From the NCBI RefSeq assembly GCF_001436215.1, contig NZ_AYYP01000001.1, positions 33,095-97,094 of the forward strand: DNA of 64,000 nt, read 5' to 3'. Below, piece after piece: positions 34,029 to 45,138 of the stretch (position 1 is the stretch's first letter; each line of letters starts with the position of its first letter). The position numbers and the translations under genes are program-made. Under the pieces are notes generated by a model. It had not been told where the DNA came from. It made no database searches and saw nothing but the letters and a program-made list of their open reading frames with translations. The DNA is from Ligilactobacillus agilis DSM 20509. GTDB lineage: Bacteria > Bacillota > Bacilli > Lactobacillales > Lactobacillaceae.

Positions 34029-35762
34029 TTAGTATTCTAGGGGAACAAACTTAAAGTTGTTAACGTCGACTAGGCCCATATCGGTAATTTTGAGTTCGGG
34101 AATCACGGATAAGGGCATGAAACTTAAGGTCATGACGGGGTTAATCTTAGTTGGAATTTGAAGTTGGCTGTGGGCGAAGGCGTCAATCTTATCTTGGATT
34201 GCAACGGTTTCTTCGCCACTTAGGTTACTCATCAAGCCGGCAATTGGCAGTGGCATTACCGGACCAATTTTTCCTTGGTGAACTAAAACCACCCCACCGC
34301 CTAAGCGTTCAAGTTCTTTGACAGCAAGAGTCATGTCGGCATCACTGGTTCCAGTGACAATCACATTGTGGGAATCATGACCGATTGAGAGGGCAATCGC
34401 GCCGTTTTTGATGCCGTATCCTTTGAGCAGACCACAAAAGACGTTACCAGTATTATGGTGACGTTCAATCACGGCGACTTTGGTCAGATCTTGGTTAGGG
34501 TTGTAAGCAAAGTCGCCGCTATCAGTGAGGTCAACCGTAACCTTAGCTTCCTTAGTCAAGACTTCACCAGCGATGACTTCAATTGCCCGGACGTGGGGGC
34601 TTTTTAACTTGAGCTTTAATTTCTCAGCGCTAAAGTCTTTGATGTGGATAGAGGATTTCACACTATCAGTAGGATAGGTAGTAACTTCACCCAAGTAGTG
34701 TCCGTTTTCGGCGACTAGCTCACCCTTAACGTAAGTTTGTTTAACGACCAGTTTTTCGAGGGAGTCAAAAACGACTAGGTCGGCTCGTAAACCAGGAGCG
34801 AGTGCCCCACGGTCGCTAAGTTGGCAAGCTTCGGCGGCGTTGATGGTTGCCATCTGAATAGCTGTTAGGGGATCAAGTCCTTCTTCTATGCAGATATTAA
34901 TACTGTGGTCGAGGTGGCCAGTTTTAAGAACGGTTTTAGCTTGCATGTCGTCAGCCGAAAGGACACAGCGCCGGGAATTGGCCGGGGTGACGCCTTTTAT
35001 CAAGGTGCGGAGGTCGTGAGCAACCGAGCCTTCGCGCAAGAAAACATACATCCCCAAGGCTAAGCGTTCCTCCATCTCTGCGACGGTAGAACATTCATGA
35101 TCATTATCAATCCCAGCGGCAACGTAGGCGTTGAGGTCTTTTCCGGTTACCAAAGGAGCGTGGCCGTCGATGCGGCGGTGAAATTTTTTAGCGGTTAAGA
35201 GCTTAGCTAGGCTAGCTTCCTTAGCAGCAATTACATCGGGATAGGACATGAATTCTGCTAACCCATCAACTTGGTCTGCTGCTAGTGGTTGTTTCATGTC
35301 GTTGGCGGTGATGGTGGCGCCAGCGTTTTCCATTTCGCTAGCAGGGACACAAGATGGCATCATGTAGTGAAAATCGAGTTTGGCAAGCTTAGAGGCAGCC
35401 AGCATATAGTTAAGGCCGGTTAAGCCCGCCACGTTAACAATTTCGTGTGGGTCTGGAAAGGCGGTGGTGGTACCCCGGACTAAAAATAAGCGGCTGAATT
35501 CTTCTGGGGAGATGTAGGCCGATTCGATGTGGATGTGTGGTTCGATAAAGCCAGGTGCAAGGTAAGCGCCAGCCAAATCGACTTCCTTAAGCCCTTGGTA
35601 GGTCTGGCCTAGCCCGGCAATGAGCCCATCAACGATGGCCAAATCCCCCTTAGTTACCCGGGCCTGGTAAATATCAATTAAGCGGGCATTTTTTAAAACC
35701 AAGTCAGCGGGTAAGCGTCCGGCTGCAACGTCAATTAACTTTTTTAAATGTTTTTTATCCAT
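34029..35762 (-). CDS. ade: Adenine deaminase
   Basis: This 577-residue amidohydrolase converts adenine to hypoxanthine. The metal-binding motif is 'APGFIEPHIHIESAYISPEEF', followed by 'FPDPHEIVNVAG', 'IDGHAPLVTGKDLNAYVAAGIDNDHECS', and the C-terminal 'IERHHNTGNVFCGLLKGYGIKNGAIALSIGHDSHNVIVTG' that distinguishes adenine deaminase from other amidohydrolases. Length is typical. The promoter (TTGAAT-17-TACAAT) has a PurBox-like element about 70 bases upstream of its start point. Confidence 0.95.
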   Translation of the reverse strand: MDKKHLKKLIDVAAGRLPADLVLKNARLIDIYQARVTKGDLAIVDGLIAGLGQTYQGLKEVDLAGAYLAPGFIEPHIHIESAYISPEEFSRLFLVRGTTTAFPDPHEIVNVAGLTGLNYMLAASKLAKLDFHYMMPSCVPASEMENAGATITANDMKQPLAADQVDGLAEFMSYPDVIAAKEASLAKLLTAKKFHRRIDGHAPLVTGKDLNAYVAAGIDNDHECSTVAEMEERLALGMYVFLREGSVAHDLRTLIKGVTPANSRRCVLSADDMQAKTVLKTGHLDHSINICIEEGLDPLTAIQMATINAAEACQLSDRGALAPGLRADLVVFDSLEKLVVKQTYVKGELVAENGHYLGEVTTYPTDSVKSSIHIKDFSAEKLKLKLKSPHVRAIEVIAGEVLTKEAKVTVDLTDSGDFAYNPNQDLTKVAVIERHHNTGNVFCGLLKGYGIKNGAIALSIGHDSHNVIVTGTSDADMTLAVKELERLGGGVVLVHQGKIGPVMPLPIAGLMSNLSGEETVAIQDKIDAFAHSQLQIPTKINPVMTLSFMPLSVIPELKITDMGLVDVNNFKFVPLEY

Positions 35763-35820
35763 GAGTAGCTCCCTCTTGTTATTTTTCTAATAAAAGGCTG
35801 AAAAAATAAATATTTTTTCC

Positions 35821-35849
35821 ATTGTAGCGCTAGAAAATTAATGATTCAA
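35821..35849 (-). promoter_or_regulatory. ade promoter
   Basis: Minus-strand -35 TTGAAT (35844-35849), 17 bases, -10 TACAAT (35821-35826). Confidence 0.65.
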
Positions 35850-35879
35850 GTTAAAAAAGTATTAAATGTTAGTTTTAAA

Positions 35880-35888
35880 CCGAACGTT
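35880..35888 (+). promoter_or_regulatory. PurBox-like element between ade and topB
   Basis: CCGAACGTT in an AT-rich setting contains the CCGAAC core of the lactic-acid-bacterial PurBox. It lies about 70 bases upstream of the predicted ade start point, near the distance used by PurR acting as activator in Lactococcus. Confidence 0.4.
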
Positions 35889-35949
35889 ATTTTTAGGCTA
35901 AGAGTGGTGTTAAAATAAAGATAACTATTAAGGATGCGAGGATTAAGGA

Positions 35950-38724
35950 ATGGCAAAAGCGTTGATAATTGCGGAAAAGAAGTCCCTAGCGGATGTGTAC
36001 CGGCAAGCAATTAAGCAAGCCGGCGGCAAGTTACCCTATGAGTATGATGTTTTGCAGTTTCAAGGAAACGTGGTGGAATTACTGGAGCCAGAAGACATCA
36101 AGCCAGAATGGAAGACCTGGAAGTTAGCGGACTTGCCAATGCTCCCCCAAAAATTTCAGTACACCCCGATTAAACCTAAAGCAAGTGATGATCCTAAAAC
36201 GGCGGCCTATAAGCGGCGGGGGATAGCCTATTTTAAGGAAGCCAAGCAGAAATTACTTAGTGGTGAGTATGAGTTAGTTGTCAACGGTTGTGACCCTGAC
36301 CGGGAAGGGCAATCAATTTTTGATAAGTTTATGCTGTTGATGCCAGCCAAAATTCAGCGCCTGCCCCAGTTACGTTTATGGGTAGGGGATATGCAGGTGG
36401 AGACCTCCTTAAAGTATTTGCAGCAGCCGTTAAACAATAAGGATCCAGAGTATGTGAACTTTGGTTACGAAGCAATGGGCCGGGGAATTATGGACTGGTT
36501 ATTTGGGCTTAATGCTTCTAGGGCCTTTAGTCTAGTTCAAAATAGTGGCCAGGCGATCCACCTCGGCCGGGGGATGACGGCGATTTTAGCGCTGGTAGTC
36601 AAGCGGCAAGCGGAAATCGAAAACTTTGTCAGTCAACCCTATTGGACGGTTCAAGCTAAGCTCAAGACTCCGGAATTGTTAGAAGCTAATCAAGTCACTT
36701 ATCCAGAGGTAAAGTTAGTCAACCATTTTGAAAGGCAGGCGGCAGAGGCGGTACGTGAGGCAATTTCAGGGCAAGCGGCCCAATTAATAAGCAGTAAGCA
36801 AAGCCCGGTGCGCTTTAGGCGCGCCCCTAAGTACTTCAATACCTCTGATATTATTGCCTACCTCAGTTCAGCTACTTATCACCTTAGCGGGGCAAGTATT
36901 ACCAAGGCCTTGCAACATTTGTATGAACTAAAAATTACAACTTATCCCCGGACTTCTGGGCGGGAGATGACTCCTAGCCGGGCGGAAAATTTAGCCGCCA
37001 TTATAGCGGTAGCCCAAAGTATTCCGAGCTTAAACGAAAAATTACGCAGGTTAGAGGTTAGCCCGCAGATGTTAGCCAAGCTAAAAGCCAATCGTTATTA
37101 CGTAAAGCCTCTTAGTAAAAAGACGGGACATGACTGCTTGACTTTTACTGGTAAAAAATTCAACTACGCTAGCTTAAATGCGGTTGAGCAAAAGGTAGTG
37201 GCTGCGATTGCCTTTCGCTTGCTGTTATCGTTATTGCCTAGTGAAGAACACCTCGATAAGGAGTTAATTTTTAAGGCAGCTACTTATTATTTCCAAGCTA
37301 AAGCAACCGTGTTGGTCAATCCCGGCTGGACGGCCTATGTACCTAAATTCAAGGGCAATTATAGCGACTTACCCCAACTGGTGGTCAACCAAGCTTACCC
37401 GCTAGCTCAAGTGGAAATCTTAGACCATAAAACGCAAGCGCCTAAAGCTTATACAACGGCGAGCTTAATTAAAACGATGGAAAATATTGGCCGCCTGTAT
37501 GATGATCCGGCCTTAAAAGCGGCCATCAAGGATCACGGGATTGGGACGGACGCTACCCGTCAGCTATTGATTGATAAAAATGAAAAGCTGGGTTACTGGT
37601 CAATTGATAAGAAGAGTCGGCTTATCCAGCCAACCAAATTGGGGAGCCAAATCATCCAAGCTTTAGGCGCTAACCCCTTAACTCAAGTCCAGCTAACCGC
37701 GTTGTGGGAAGAAAAGCTAGCTCAGGTAGCGGCTGGGCAGTTATCATTGGGGCAGTTTGTTGACCTGGCAAAGGAAGCAACGATTGAGATTGTGGCACAG
37801 ATTAAGGCGACGCCAGGTGCGTTAGGGCCTAATCTGGCCGCAAAGCTCGCCAGCCCGTGTCCTTTAGATGGTGGGGACTTGGTGGCCCAAGGCCAAGTCT
37901 TTATCTGCAGTAACCATGACACGGGCTGTCCCTTCATTGTTTACCGTAATTTATTAGGGGCTAAGCTAACGGCGGCCGATTTAGAAGCAATTTTGACTAA
38001 GGGTAAGTCGAATCTAAAAGAGCTTTATAGCTCCAAAACCCACAAACATTTTCAAGGGTACTTCGTGTGGAATCAAGAAAAAGGCAAGGTGGAATTGGCA
38101 ATCCAGCAAGCCAAGCCTAAATTAATGGGAACCTGTTCCCTGGATGGGGGGAAGGTCTATTCGCTAGCCGGCGGTAAGTTATATGCCTGTGAACACCACC
38201 AAAGCCAAAAAAATGCTCAGGGTCAGTGGGAAAGTAGTGGCTGTCCGTATTATTTTAGCGGGCGGATGTATGGCAAGAAGTTAACCCAAGCAGTTGCCAA
38301 GCAGATTATTGAAACCGGCAGTAGCCCAGTTTTGACCTTTACCAGTAAGAAGCGCAAAAAATTTACGGCCATTTTGAAATGGAATCAAGCTGAGGCTAAA
38401 CTCAAGCTGGAATTTGCTGAGGCAAGCAGCAAGGCAATCGGAGTGTGTCCTTTGGATGGGGGGCAAGTCTCGCTACATGGTAAAGCCTACCTCTGTGAAA
38501 ATCACCGGGCCAAAAGGTTGGCAGGTGGTAGTTGGCAGACAACCGGCTGTCCGCTAGTGATTCCGCAGACTTTTGCCAAACAAAAGTTAAGTCTAAAGAT
38601 AATCAAGCAGCTCCTAAAATATAAGCGGACGGACTTGCTGACTTTTACAGGGCAAAATCAGCGTGCTTACCAGGCGCGACTGGTCTGGGATGAACAAGCA
38701 GCACGGGTTAAATTTGAATTTTAA
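35950..38724 (+). CDS. topB: Type IA topoisomerase (topoisomerase III-like) with three C-terminal repeats
   Basis: This 924-residue type IA topoisomerase has a TOPRIM domain with 'IIAEKKSLA' and 'CDPDREGQSI' (acidic residues 115-119) and the catalytic Tyr332 in 'LKITTYPRTSGREM'. The core ends near residue 630. Three similar modules follow, starting at Cys637, Cys729 and Cys833, each with 'C-x-L-D-G-G', a later 'C-x-x-H' and 'GCP', and ending in a beta strand with 'W-N/D-x-E/Q'. They look like zinc-ribbon-type DNA-binding repeats. TopB is often on plasmids or integrative elements; here it lies between housekeeping genes. Confidence 0.88.
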   Translation: MAKALIIAEKKSLADVYRQAIKQAGGKLPYEYDVLQFQGNVVELLEPEDIKPEWKTWKLADLPMLPQKFQYTPIKPKASDDPKTAAYKRRGIAYFKEAKQKLLSGEYELVVNGCDPDREGQSIFDKFMLLMPAKIQRLPQLRLWVGDMQVETSLKYLQQPLNNKDPEYVNFGYEAMGRGIMDWLFGLNASRAFSLVQNSGQAIHLGRGMTAILALVVKRQAEIENFVSQPYWTVQAKLKTPELLEANQVTYPEVKLVNHFERQAAEAVREAISGQAAQLISSKQSPVRFRRAPKYFNTSDIIAYLSSATYHLSGASITKALQHLYELKITTYPRTSGREMTPSRAENLAAIIAVAQSIPSLNEKLRRLEVSPQMLAKLKANRYYVKPLSKKTGHDCLTFTGKKFNYASLNAVEQKVVAAIAFRLLLSLLPSEEHLDKELIFKAATYYFQAKATVLVNPGWTAYVPKFKGNYSDLPQLVVNQAYPLAQVEILDHKTQAPKAYTTASLIKTMENIGRLYDDPALKAAIKDHGIGTDATRQLLIDKNEKLGYWSIDKKSRLIQPTKLGSQIIQALGANPLTQVQLTALWEEKLAQVAAGQLSLGQFVDLAKEATIEIVAQIKATPGALGPNLAAKLASPCPLDGGDLVAQGQVFICSNHDTGCPFIVYRNLLGAKLTAADLEAILTKGKSNLKELYSSKTHKHFQGYFVWNQEKGKVELAIQQAKPKLMGTCSLDGGKVYSLAGGKLYACEHHQSQKNAQGQWESSGCPYYFSGRMYGKKLTQAVAKQIIETGSSPVLTFTSKKRKKFTAILKWNQAEAKLKLEFAEASSKAIGVCPLDGGQVSLHGKAYLCENHRAKRLAGGSWQTTGCPLVIPQTFAKQKLSLKIIKQLLKYKRTDLLTFTGQNQRAYQARLVWDEQAARVKFEF

Positions 38725-38741
38725 GTGGGAAGTGAAAGCAG

Positions 38742-39869
38742 ATGAAGGTTTTAATTGCAGCAGATTCATTTAAGGGCAGTGCTAGTTCTAAACAGGTGGC
38801 GGCTTATTTAGCCGCTGGGCTTAGGGAGGCACAAGCAGACGTTGATGTAAGTCAAGTTCCTATTGCGGATGGGGGTGAAGGGACGGTTGAAAGCCTAGTC
38901 AGTGCCTGTGGCGGTAAAATTTATCGAACTGAAGTCGTGGGGCCGTTAGGTGAGTCAGTCGACGCTAACTGGGCGATGCTTAGCCATAACCAGGCGGTAA
39001 TAGAGCTAGCTCAAGCTGCAGGCCTGCCCCTGGTTAAGGGTAAATTACACCCACTAGCAGCGACGACTTATGGGGTGGGCCAGTTGTTAGCCCAAGCAAT
39101 CAAGCACGGAGCCAAGCGAATATACTTAGGACTTGGTGGCAGTGCTAGCACGGACGGAGGGGTTGGCTTAGCCCAGGCCTTAGGCGGTCATTTTTTAGAT
39201 GCGAAGGGCGCTGAGGTAAAACTAGGTGGTGGCCACCTCAAGGAAATTTGTCAAGTAGACTTAACCGCCCTGGATAAGAAGTTGGCCGGCATTGAAATTA
39301 TTGGCTTAGCAGATGTAACCAACCCCTTAACGGGGCCTTTGGGGGCGGCAGCAGTTTTTGGACCACAAAAGGGGGCCAGCGCAGCTGAGGTGCAATTTTT
39401 AGACGCAAGTTTAGCACACTTAGCCCAGGTAGTCGCTAAAGTGCGGGCTGGCTCTTATCAAGTAAGCCCAGGAGCTGGGGCGGCTGGGGGCACGGGCTAT
39501 GGTTTACTAGCTTTTTTAGGCGGCCGGCTGCGACCAGGGATTGAAACCATCATGGAACTAATTGGCTTGGAAAAAAAGCTAGTTGACCAGGATTTAGTAA
39601 TTACAGGTGAAGGAAGGTTAGATGGCCAATCGCTTAATGGCAAGGCACCGCTAGGAATAGCTAAGTTAGCTAAGAAGCAGGGCCTGCCGGTAATCGCGGT
39701 AACAGGTGGAGTTGGGGCCGAGATTGAATCTGTCTACAAGGCAGGAATTGATTTGGTCTTGTCTTCAACCACCAGGCCAATGCCGGTTGAAGAGGCAATC
39801 AAACAGGCACCAAGCCTAATTAAAGCAGCTGGCTACACTGCCTTAAAAGCATACTTACTGGGAAGGTAA
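38742..39869 (+). CDS. glxK: Glycerate 2-kinase
   Basis: This 375-residue kinase of the GarK/GlxK family phosphorylates glycerate. It has 'IAADSFKGSASSKQVAAYLAAGL' at the N-terminus, 'PIADGGEGTVE', 'GLGGSASTDGGVGLAQALGG', and 'GPQKGAS' and 'GAGAAGGTGYGLLAFLGG' later. Length is usual. It starts 17 bases after topB and may be co-transcribed, although the two are functionally unrelated. Confidence 0.93.
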   Translation: MKVLIAADSFKGSASSKQVAAYLAAGLREAQADVDVSQVPIADGGEGTVESLVSACGGKIYRTEVVGPLGESVDANWAMLSHNQAVIELAQAAGLPLVKGKLHPLAATTYGVGQLLAQAIKHGAKRIYLGLGGSASTDGGVGLAQALGGHFLDAKGAEVKLGGGHLKEICQVDLTALDKKLAGIEIIGLADVTNPLTGPLGAAAVFGPQKGASAAEVQFLDASLAHLAQVVAKVRAGSYQVSPGAGAAGGTGYGLLAFLGGRLRPGIETIMELIGLEKKLVDQDLVITGEGRLDGQSLNGKAPLGIAKLAKKQGLPVIAVTGGVGAEIESVYKAGIDLVLSSTTRPMPVEEAIKQAPSLIKAAGYTALKAYLLGR

Positions 39870-39886
39870 GGAAAGATGGTGTAGAG

Positions 39887-40621
39887 ATGATAATGGATAA
39901 ATTAAATATGATGATAAATTACAGTGATGAATCTAGCACTAAATATAATATTAGTAAATTTATTAAAAATAATATTAATGAGATTCCTAATATGACAATT
40001 ACACAATTAGCCGCCCTTTGTTATACTTCAAAAGGGCAAATTTCAAAATATGTTCAATCGCTGGGCTATGAAACAATGCAAGATTTTAAATTAGATTGTA
40101 TCGAATATATTGAAAGTATTCCTAGAAACAATAAAGCTAGTTACTCAATAACGAAGAATATTAAAGCACAATATGAGTCGTTTACTAATGATATTATTTA
40201 TTCATTACAGTATACTTTGAAAGCTATAGATACGAAATTATTAAAAAAATTAATAGAGGATCTTCATTATAGTAACAGGGTTTTTATTTATGCACACGGA
40301 CATGCAAGAACACTGTGTACCTATATCCAAAATGAATTGTCAGTAAAATTAAAAGAGGTTATTATTTGTGATGTTGATTTTATGAAAAGTTATCATTTTG
40401 AAGAGATGGACTTATTATTACTGATTAGTGTTGATGGTAATACGTTTTATTTTGAACGGGATATTGTTCATAGTATTTTAGAAAAAAATGTCAATACCTG
40501 GTTAATTAGCTGTAACCAGCAATTAAAATTCCCTAAAAATTTCTTGTATGTTCCCACTCCTAATAAGCAATATAGTGACTATATTTTAAGACATGTTATA
40601 GATTATATCCTCCGTTATTGA
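39887..40621 (+). CDS. RpiR/MurR-family regulator
   Basis: This 244-residue regulator has an N-terminal helix-turn-helix ('MTITQLAALCYTSKGQISKYVQSLGYETMQDFKLD') and a C-terminal SIS sugar-phosphate domain ('RVFIYAHGHARTLCTYIQNELSVKLKEV', 'MDLLLLISVDGN'). It is shorter than many RpiR proteins, but both domains are present. The start is uncertain (ATG 39887 or 39893), with only a weak site. The gene is far richer in A/T than its left neighbours. It probably regulates the membrane protein and glycosidase that follow, and is separated from them by a terminator. Confidence 0.82.
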   Translation: MIMDKLNMMINYSDESSTKYNISKFIKNNINEIPNMTITQLAALCYTSKGQISKYVQSLGYETMQDFKLDCIEYIESIPRNNKASYSITKNIKAQYESFTNDIIYSLQYTLKAIDTKLLKKLIEDLHYSNRVFIYAHGHARTLCTYIQNELSVKLKEVIICDVDFMKSYHFEEMDLLLLISVDGNTFYFERDIVHSILEKNVNTWLISCNQQLKFPKNFLYVPTPNKQYSDYILRHVIDYILRY

Positions 40622-40626
40622 AGTTA

Positions 40627-40649
40627 AAAGTTTCCATTTTGGAAACTTT
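40627..40649 (+). terminator. Terminator of RpiR-type gene
   Basis: AAAGTTTCC pairs with GGAAACTTT around five bases and is followed by more Ts. Confidence 0.85.
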
Positions 40650-40697
40650 TTTTATTAGGACATTTTTTTCGGTATGATTTAAACGGAGGTGAATAAG

Positions 40698-42777
<2,080 letters not shown>

Positions 42778-42951
42778 TATAGAAACGTTATTGCAAGTAA
42801 TGGAGAAGTATTATAGAAAAATATACATGTATTGTGGTGATAAAAAGTAAGGGTGTGGAAAAGACTTTATTTTGCAAAATGTTAGCGTAACCAAGGAAGA
42901 TGGCTTATAATTTTTATGAATGGATAAAAATGTACGAATAGGAAGATTACT

Positions 42952-44997
42952 ATGGTAAAACTAACTCAAAGGCAAGAGAAGTTGTTAACCGCACTGGCTG
43001 AAAGCGGTGTGGGCTTATCGCTTAAGGATTTAGAGGGTTTGATGAAAGTTAGTCGGCGCACTATTTACCGCGAGTTTGCGGATTTGAAGTTGTATTTACA
43101 AAGTCAGGGAGTCGCAATTACAAATGAAAATGGTCTTTACCGGTTAACGGGTCAAGTGGCCAAGCTCGATGGGGTTTTTGAAGATGAGGTAGCTAAGCAA
43201 GAGTTGACTACGGCTAAGCGGGAAAGTATCTTGGCCTGTCAACTGTTACTAGCAGGCCAGGCAACAAAAATTATTAGCCTTGCCTTAAGTTTGAAAGTTA
43301 GCGAGGGGACGATTCAGCGCGATTTAACTAAGCTGGAGCGGTCATTGAGCCAGTATGACTTACACGTGATTAAGCAAAAGGGGGTGGGCGTTTATATTGA
43401 GGGAAATGAAGCTAAGCGGCGCCAAGTGTTGACAGGAATTTTGCTCAATGAATTAAACGAATACTATTTTTTACGTTACGTTCAAAAAGGCGAAGAGATA
43501 GCTCAGTTTAAGCAACTTTTTTTGGATGCCATTAACCCCCAGATTTTCCGCCAGGTTTACCAAGGGTTAAGTCAAACTATTTTACCGGTGGTTGAACTTA
43601 ATTCCGACCGGCAAATGATACAGTTAATCTTAATTGCAACCATTAGTATCAAGCGAGCTCAATTGGGAAAACACCCACATGCAAGTAAAACTAAGGATAA
43701 TCTCAGATACCTAGCCAAAGTTTATGAGTTTTTTGCGACGCTAGATGGTAGTTTGCGGGCCAAGTTAACTACCGATGAGGCCTTATTTATCGCAAGTCAA
43801 ATCCACCTCCGCGACTATTCGGAACAGCAATTTGATTTGAATGAAGATCAAGAGTGGCCGTTGACTCTAAAGGTTCGGCAGTTTGTCTTGGACGTGTCCA
43901 AGGACTTCGGCTGGAATTTCCAGCGTAACCCGGACTTCTTCAAACGCCTGACCCGGCACATTTTAAATTTAGAAAAAAATAGTCATGACCGCTTGCCCAA
44001 CGTTCAAATTGAAACCCTCCAGACGCTAACGACTAAGTACCAAGGGCTTTACAACAGCATTATGAAGTGCTGGCCACAAAATTTCGAGTTGCGGTTAGTA
44101 ATCCCAGAATACCAGTTAATCTTGCTTTACTTTGCTAACGAGTATACCAATAGACGCTATCTGCAAGATTTAGCGGCTTTAATCGTGTGTGAAAATGGGA
44201 TTGGAACGGCTAATATTTTGGCTAGCCGCTTAAAAAAAGAACTGCCAGAAATTAAGCGGGTTAGCATCACCCACCTAGCTGTCTTAGGTCAAGTGGATTT
44301 GCAACAGTATGATTTGATTTTGTCGACCCTAGAGTTACCAGGCTTTCCCCGGGAGTATCAACTAGTCAGTCCTTTACTTTTAAATGATGAAGTTAAGCGG
44401 CTAAAAGATTACCTGGCTAACTACCACCAGCCAGACTATGGCCAGGTCAAGACGAGCTTAGTCAAGCATAAAAATGCCTTGAAAAAGTTAAGCCAAATGA
44501 AGGCCTACCTTGATTTGAGTTTAAAATTGATTACACAAACGCAGGTCCATAAGGTAGCCAACCAAGGCAGTGACTTGGGCGCATCGGTTGAAGAAACGCT
44601 AGCTCATATCCCGGGTGAAATCATTAATGATAAAGAGAAAGTGACGTTAGCCTTGCTACGGCGGATTAATCTTGCACCCATTGGGATTCCCGACACTAAT
44701 TTGGCCCTACTTCACACCAGTGATACCGGGGTAAATCAGTGTTACTTTGGTATCTATGAGTTGGCCCACCCGATTAAGATGTTAGGGATGGATCGTGAGG
44801 AGATGCAGGTTTCGCGCTATACCTTGATGGTGGCTCCTAAAGAAGTGACGGATTTAGAACAAAAGGTACTAGGTATCATTAGCAGCAGTATCGTGATGAA
44901 TAGCGAGAACACGAATGTTTTTGAAACCGGGACGAGTGAAGCGGTTCAAGAATTGCTAGCTAACCAGTTGTTAAACGAAATTCCTAAGGAAAAATAA
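42952..44997 (+). CDS. mtlR: Mannitol operon activator, PRD-type
   Basis: This 681-residue BglG/MtlR-family activator has two N-terminal helix-turn-helix regions ('LSLKDLEGLMKVSRRTIYREFADL' and 'LSLKVSEGTIQRDLTKLERSL'), two PTS-regulation domains (about 185-390), an EIIB-like domain with Cys413 in 'IVCENGIGTANILASRL', and a C-terminal EIIA-like domain with 'NLALLHTSDTGV' containing the likely phosphohistidine. This architecture is that of MtlR, whose activity is set by PTS phosphorylation. It sits about 8 kb upstream of mtlA, with glmS and others between. Regulation of mtlAFD is inferred from family and position. Confidence 0.88.
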   Translation: MVKLTQRQEKLLTALAESGVGLSLKDLEGLMKVSRRTIYREFADLKLYLQSQGVAITNENGLYRLTGQVAKLDGVFEDEVAKQELTTAKRESILACQLLLAGQATKIISLALSLKVSEGTIQRDLTKLERSLSQYDLHVIKQKGVGVYIEGNEAKRRQVLTGILLNELNEYYFLRYVQKGEEIAQFKQLFLDAINPQIFRQVYQGLSQTILPVVELNSDRQMIQLILIATISIKRAQLGKHPHASKTKDNLRYLAKVYEFFATLDGSLRAKLTTDEALFIASQIHLRDYSEQQFDLNEDQEWPLTLKVRQFVLDVSKDFGWNFQRNPDFFKRLTRHILNLEKNSHDRLPNVQIETLQTLTTKYQGLYNSIMKCWPQNFELRLVIPEYQLILLYFANEYTNRRYLQDLAALIVCENGIGTANILASRLKKELPEIKRVSITHLAVLGQVDLQQYDLILSTLELPGFPREYQLVSPLLLNDEVKRLKDYLANYHQPDYGQVKTSLVKHKNALKKLSQMKAYLDLSLKLITQTQVHKVANQGSDLGASVEETLAHIPGEIINDKEKVTLALLRRINLAPIGIPDTNLALLHTSDTGVNQCYFGIYELAHPIKMLGMDREEMQVSRYTLMVAPKEVTDLEQKVLGIISSSIVMNSENTNVFETGTSEAVQELLANQLLNEIPKEK

Positions 44998-45013
44998 ACT
45001 ATACCATTTTTAG

Positions 45014-45042
45014 TTGACAAGCAAAAACTAAAAGGTTATATT
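45014..45042 (+). promoter_or_regulatory. glmS promoter
   Basis: Consensus -35 TTGACA (45014-45019), 17 bases, -10 TATATT (45037-45042). The 96 bases to the start are too short for a glmS ribozyme. Confidence 0.75.
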
Positions 45043-45138
45043 ATGTATGTTTATTGGTTTTGTGACCTAAATAATCTTGAAAATATTGTCTATACCAATT
45101 TTTGAAATTAAATTATGAAAACGGAAGGTTGATTTTAT

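Noticed and set aside
45043..45138. glmS ribozyme in the glmS leader
   Set aside because: The leader after the promoter is under 100 bases and lacks the ribozyme core.
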